This document shows, piece after piece, positions 60,179-64,000 of a stretch of 64,000 nucleotides of DNA; positions within the stretch are counted from its first letter, which is position 1; every line of letters begins with the position of its first letter. Made by a program: the position numbers and the translations under genes. The notes beneath the pieces are model-generated. The model did not search any database. It was not told the DNA's origin and saw nothing but the letters and a program-made list of their open reading frames with translations. Source of the stretch: Chlamydomonas sphaeroides (taxonomy: Eukaryota > Chlorophyta > Chlorophyceae > Chlamydomonadales > Chlamydomonadaceae); NCBI GenBank assembly GCA_001662425.1, contig BDDC01000033.1:31062-95061 (forward strand), in the 5' to 3' direction.

Positions 60179-61650
60179 GATAAGCTATGGAGTGGCGGAG
60201 TACAGCGTGCTGGATGCACTAGCGCGGCGCGAGGCCGCTGCTGTGGTGCGCTGGCGGGGAACCGGGCGCTGGCTGGGGCCTCCGTGGCACCCGGCCTCAG
60301 TAGCGGCAATCGGCATGTGTACCTCATGGGCCAGGAGTAAGTAAGGGCGTCGCGCCGTGTTGCCTTACTACCTCAGAACCCGCGTGGAGGTCCGTGTGGG
60401 TCTTTCTTGTTAAGAGCCAGCGTGGAAGTCATTGGAGGGTACCTGAGGAAAGGCCGTGGGGGCCTTGCACTGGCTTGAGGGTTTGCACGTTGAGTGATGG
60501 GTGCGTGGGGCAACGCAGGTCAGGGGAGGAAGGGGGGTCGCGGACGGCACACCGCTGCTGCGTGAGCAGCCCTGACTGATGGGACTGGGCGCGTGCGCGC
60601 TGCTGACGGTGCTGCGACAAGCAGAGGGTTTTCCCTTGGCGGAAATCGGCCGACTGGGGGACATTGCTCCACGCACATCGGCGCCACCGCCGCCAAGCAC
60701 TGAGTAACACGGATCAGCTCAACTCGCCGACCGCATCGGTCGCATGCGACGGCGTCTGCCCGCCAGCATATGGTGTGTGGGGGGGGGGCGGCAAACACGG
60801 AGCCGCACCAGCCGTAGCGGACCCTGGCAGCTTGGCGAGTGCAGCCCGACATTGAGTTTCACATGAAGGCATATGCAGAGGGCGGCTGGCCGTCCGAATT
60901 GCGTTCACCACCAGCCCCACCCGTCCCCACCACACCCAGTGCCTCCCCACCCCGCACCGCGCACACGTCACAAACACAGCGCCGCAAGGCTCATTCGCGC
61001 GCCCAGCCCCATCGGACCAGCAGAGGGAGGTCGTGCGTCAGGGTCGGGCGCCGAGCACCGCAGCCGACTCCCACCACGCCACGCTCGTGTGCCTTGTGGC
61101 TCCCGGCGCGCCGGGCGGGCCGGCTGCTGCCAACACAGCATCGCCTCAGTAAGTCCGTGCATCAGTTATCCACATGCCGCGCACCGTATGTTCCGCAAAG
61201 GCCCTTTCGTACGAGCGCACCGCTCCGCTCCAAGCAAACTCCAGGAGGCGTATCAACAAAACTGCTTGTACAATACACATGGGGGCACACGCGCGGCAGC
61301 AGCGGCGCGCTGCGGCCGGCCCCACCACGGCCGCCACCGCGGCGCCTGCGCACCGCGCCGGCCGCCACCGCGACTAGCGCACACGCAAAGTCACGCACAG
61401 TAGCACACACACGATATGCCGCACACGGAGCAGAACAACAACGCGAAACGAGATGCAGCATGCACGAAGTCGGGAGCTGTGGGCAGTGGCGTCCCGACGC
61501 CACGGTCCTCCCAAACAGACCCATGCGCCCCGGCGACCCCGGTCCTCGTGTGCCTCGCCCCTGTCTCGTTGTACCGTTGTTTGCTCACGCCAAAGTAAAG
61601 GGCCCCTACCATGTGCCCACCCAACATGCTCAGTGCATCCGTCCCAAGTC

Positions 61651-64000
61651 TCACGACGCATCCGAGGGCGCATCCGCCATCACCACGTCCCCGCCGCCGG
61701 CCGCCGCCCCCGCGACCCCTCTGGCCTCCGCTGGCTCCAATCCCGGCCCTGCCGTACAAAGCTCGGGCGTCTGCCGCGTCTCCGCCTCCGCTGCCGCGTC
61801 ACCCGTGTTGGCCTCCGGGCCGCCCGCTGCCGCGATGGCCTGCTGCGCCGCAGCGGCCTGTAGGCTGGCTGTGCTGCCAGACCCGTGCAGTGGCGTCGCC
61901 AGGGCCGACATCGGCGGCGTCGTCGCGCGGGGCCCCGGCGGCGGCGTGTGCGCCGAAGTGTGCCGGTGGCCGTGGCCGTGCGGCGTGTGAGCGGCGGCGG
62001 ACCCGGGCCCGGCAGCCGCCTTCTCCTTGTCGCGGTCGCGCATGCGCTTGATGGTGGAGCGCACAAACTCCTTGAGGTTGGACTCGAGCTTGTGGCGCTC
62101 AATGGGCTTGAACACGCCCGCGCTGCGGCGCTCCTCCCACGCGCGCCGCTCCTTGGCCACAACCTCCCGGTACAGCTGCGGGCGCGGGGATGGGCAGCCG
62201 GGCCAGATGTAGGTGTTTGCCGTTGAAGACAAGACGCGAGGCGCGTGAGCGGGAGGAGTTGCGGGTGGGCATGCGGGGAGGCGGATATGCCAGGTGCCTC
62301 GGGGATACCAGATATGGGCGAGCAACCCCCGGCCGTTCACAGACCTTGGCCCCGCCACCCCCCCCCTCGCATACGCTCCTAACAACGTACCTTGGCCCGC
62401 AGCGAGGTGGCCTCCTGCACAGACACGCGGCTGGGATGTTCCGGCTGCATGTACTTGCCGAGCCGGTGCCGAACCATGTCGAGCACGAAGGCCTCGAACC
62501 CGGCGTCAGGCTCGTCCCATGTCTCGGCGTGTGAGGTTGATACAGGTCGCAGCCAATCTAAACGGATTGGAGGGAAAGGGTGCGACAGGGTGATGGACAT
62601 GCCAACGTGCCAACGTCGGGTTGCAGATGGAGATCAGGAAGTGGCACATACAGCTTTCTTCACTCGTTCGTCACTGTGCGCTCGTGACGTCGCTCGCCGG
62701 CCAAACCCTGCTGGGTGCCCGCGCGCATGCTCGGTGCCGTGTCGGTGCCCGCGCGCGTGTCTTGCGACATGCCGTTGCGCCGGCTACAACACACGCTAAT
62801 GGCTGTACGGCGGAAAAGGAACCAAGTAATGTAGGATGCATTAATTCACAAGCTTAACCCCCAGGAACTGCCCGCCCACTCACCGTCAATGTTGTCGGCC
62901 TGCTCGGCGGCGGAGCCGCGGTGCTCTGGTGACGTGTGCGGCGAGGCGCGCGCCAGTGGGACCACCGGCACCCCCACCACCGCCGACAGCGGCACCACGG
63001 GCACCGATACCGCGCCGCCGCCGGCCGCCGCCACGGACACGAGCTCGGGCCCGGGCTGCGGCAGGCGCCAGTCGCTGAGTGAGGTGATGGGCACCACCAG
63101 CGGCAGACCGCCGCCGCCCATCACGGACGCCGCCGCCGCCGTCGCTGAGGACGGCGCCGAGCCGGGCGGCGCAAAGCCCAGCTGCGCCTGCTGCGGCCCT
63201 GCCGACGCGGCGGCGCCATAGCCAGACACGGTGGGGGTGGACGTGGTGGACCCCGGGCCGAGGCCAGCCAGGCCGCCGCCAGGCCCGGGTGCGCTGTCCC
63301 AGGGCGAGCCATGGCCGTGGTAGGGGCTGGGCCCCGGCCCCAGGCCCAGGGCCGAGGAGGTGCGCAGCGGCCGCAGCGGCGCGCCCTCCATGCCTGGTAG
63401 CGGCGGCGGCGGCGGCAGCTCCCCGCCGGCAGCCGCGGCCCCAGCAGCCGCCGGCGGCGGCTCCAGCACCGGCGACATGGGCGGCGCGGGCCGCTCCACA
63501 AGCGGCGACCAGCACACGTCGACCTCTGGCACCGCCGCGACCTCGCCGCCGTCCTTGCCAGCGGCCGCCTCCGTGCCAGCCTCCGGCTCGCCGCCTGCCG
63601 CCGCCGCGGCCCCGTCCGCAGCCTTCGCGTCGCCGCCGTCTGCTGCTGCCGGCGCGCGGCGGAAGCTGCTGCCGTACAGGCCCAGCGCGAACAGCGTCAC
63701 GCAGTCGGTCAGCTGTCCGTGCAGGTGGCGCTCGGGCTGTAGCGTGCCCTGCAGCGGCGGTAGCGGCGGCGGCCGAGCCAGCGGCCGTCGCATCGCAAAC
63801 AACTGCTCGGCCGACAGCCGCTCGGGTAGCTCGGGCGCGGGGTCACGCTCCTCGGATGCCGAGCGCCCGCCCAGCCCGCCGAAATGGCCTAGCGGCGGCG
63901 GCGGCGGAAGCGGGAGGTCGCCGGGCAGCGGCGGCGGGCCGGGCGGCTCGCGGTCGCCAAAGGGCCCGTAAGGTCCGTGGTGTGGGTGCGAGTGGAAGGG
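61651..64000 (-). CDS. SRI (Set2-Rpb1 interacting) domain protein, 3' part
   Basis: Three exons on the minus strand: 64000-62884 (open to the window edge), 62557-62391 and 62175-61651 (TGA), all in phase, 602 residues. The N-terminal part seen is Pro/Ala/Gly-rich. The last two exons encode an SRI-type helical bundle: FEAFVLDMVRHRLGKYMQP, EATSLRAKLYREVVAKERRAW, then LESNLKEFVRSTIKRMRDR. This fits the pattern of Set2/SETD2 C-termini (F-x3-V, K-Y-x-x-P, closing basic helix). The SRI domain binds the phosphorylated RNA polymerase II C-terminal domain and couples the protein to elongation. A SET domain, if present, lies outside the window, so a SETD2-like H3K36 methyltransferase is likely but not shown; RECQL5-type and other SRI proteins remain possible. 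Confidence 0.72.

Larger units (their letters stand above)
59429..61650. other. intergenic region between convergent genes
   Basis: It contains the 3' untranslated regions of paralogue 2 (+) and the SRI-domain gene (-), two repeat blocks described separately, and no recognisable gene. I saw no TGTAA for either gene. Confidence 0.45.

Noticed and set aside
1..64000. tRNA, rRNA, riboswitch or transposon termini
   Set aside because: I saw no cloverleaf with a GTTCGA-type arm, no rRNA core sequence, and no terminal inverted repeats or reverse-transcriptase motifs; only simple tandem repeats.

Overview
The window is nuclear DNA of a green alga of the Chlamydomonadales, probably a volvocine such as a Chlamydomonas relative. 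The DNA is very GC-rich. Genes are split into many short exons with strong GTGCG/GTGAG donors and GCAG acceptors, and TGTAA motifs (the usual algal polyadenylation signal) follow several stops. An axonemal dynein heavy chain and extracellular proteins with Ser-Pro linkers fit a flagellated, walled alga. The species cannot be fixed from sequence alone.

Layout, left to right. (1) 103-3038 (+): the 3' part of an R3H plus G-patch protein (SQS1/PFA1-like, RNA helicase cofactor type). (2) 6294-11464 (-): a Gln/Ala/Gly-rich protein with two C-terminal hnRNP Q/R-type acidic (NURR/AcD) domains; its 5' end is unresolved. (3) 13493-14084 (-): a three-exon, 90-residue DPM3, divergent from (4) 14518-39406 (+): a complete single-headed axonemal inner-arm dynein heavy chain. 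I resolved it into 79 exons with consistent phases, giving 4,150 residues. (5) 41676-47020 (+) and (6) 49845-59428 (+): tandem paralogues encoding type II membrane-anchored metallopeptidases of the M43 (pappalysin/ulilysin) type, with Ser-Pro or Pro-rich linkers and C-terminal cysteine modules. The second gene contains a 346-base assembly gap. (7) 61651-64000 (-): the 3' end of a gene encoding an SRI (Set2-Rpb1 interacting) domain.

These are mostly unrelated housekeeping, flagellar and surface genes rather than one pathway. The most interesting content is the metallopeptidase pair. The two proteins align end to end, but their intron positions differ strongly, one has lost the Met-turn methionine, and the introns of the second carry several minisatellites, including ten copies of a 17-bp unit with a CACGTG palindrome. 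Five introns in the window use GC rather than GT donors. Intergenic stretches at 3.0-6.3, 11.5-13.5, 39.4-41.7, 47.0-49.8 and 59.4-61.7 kb hold no gene I can recognise.
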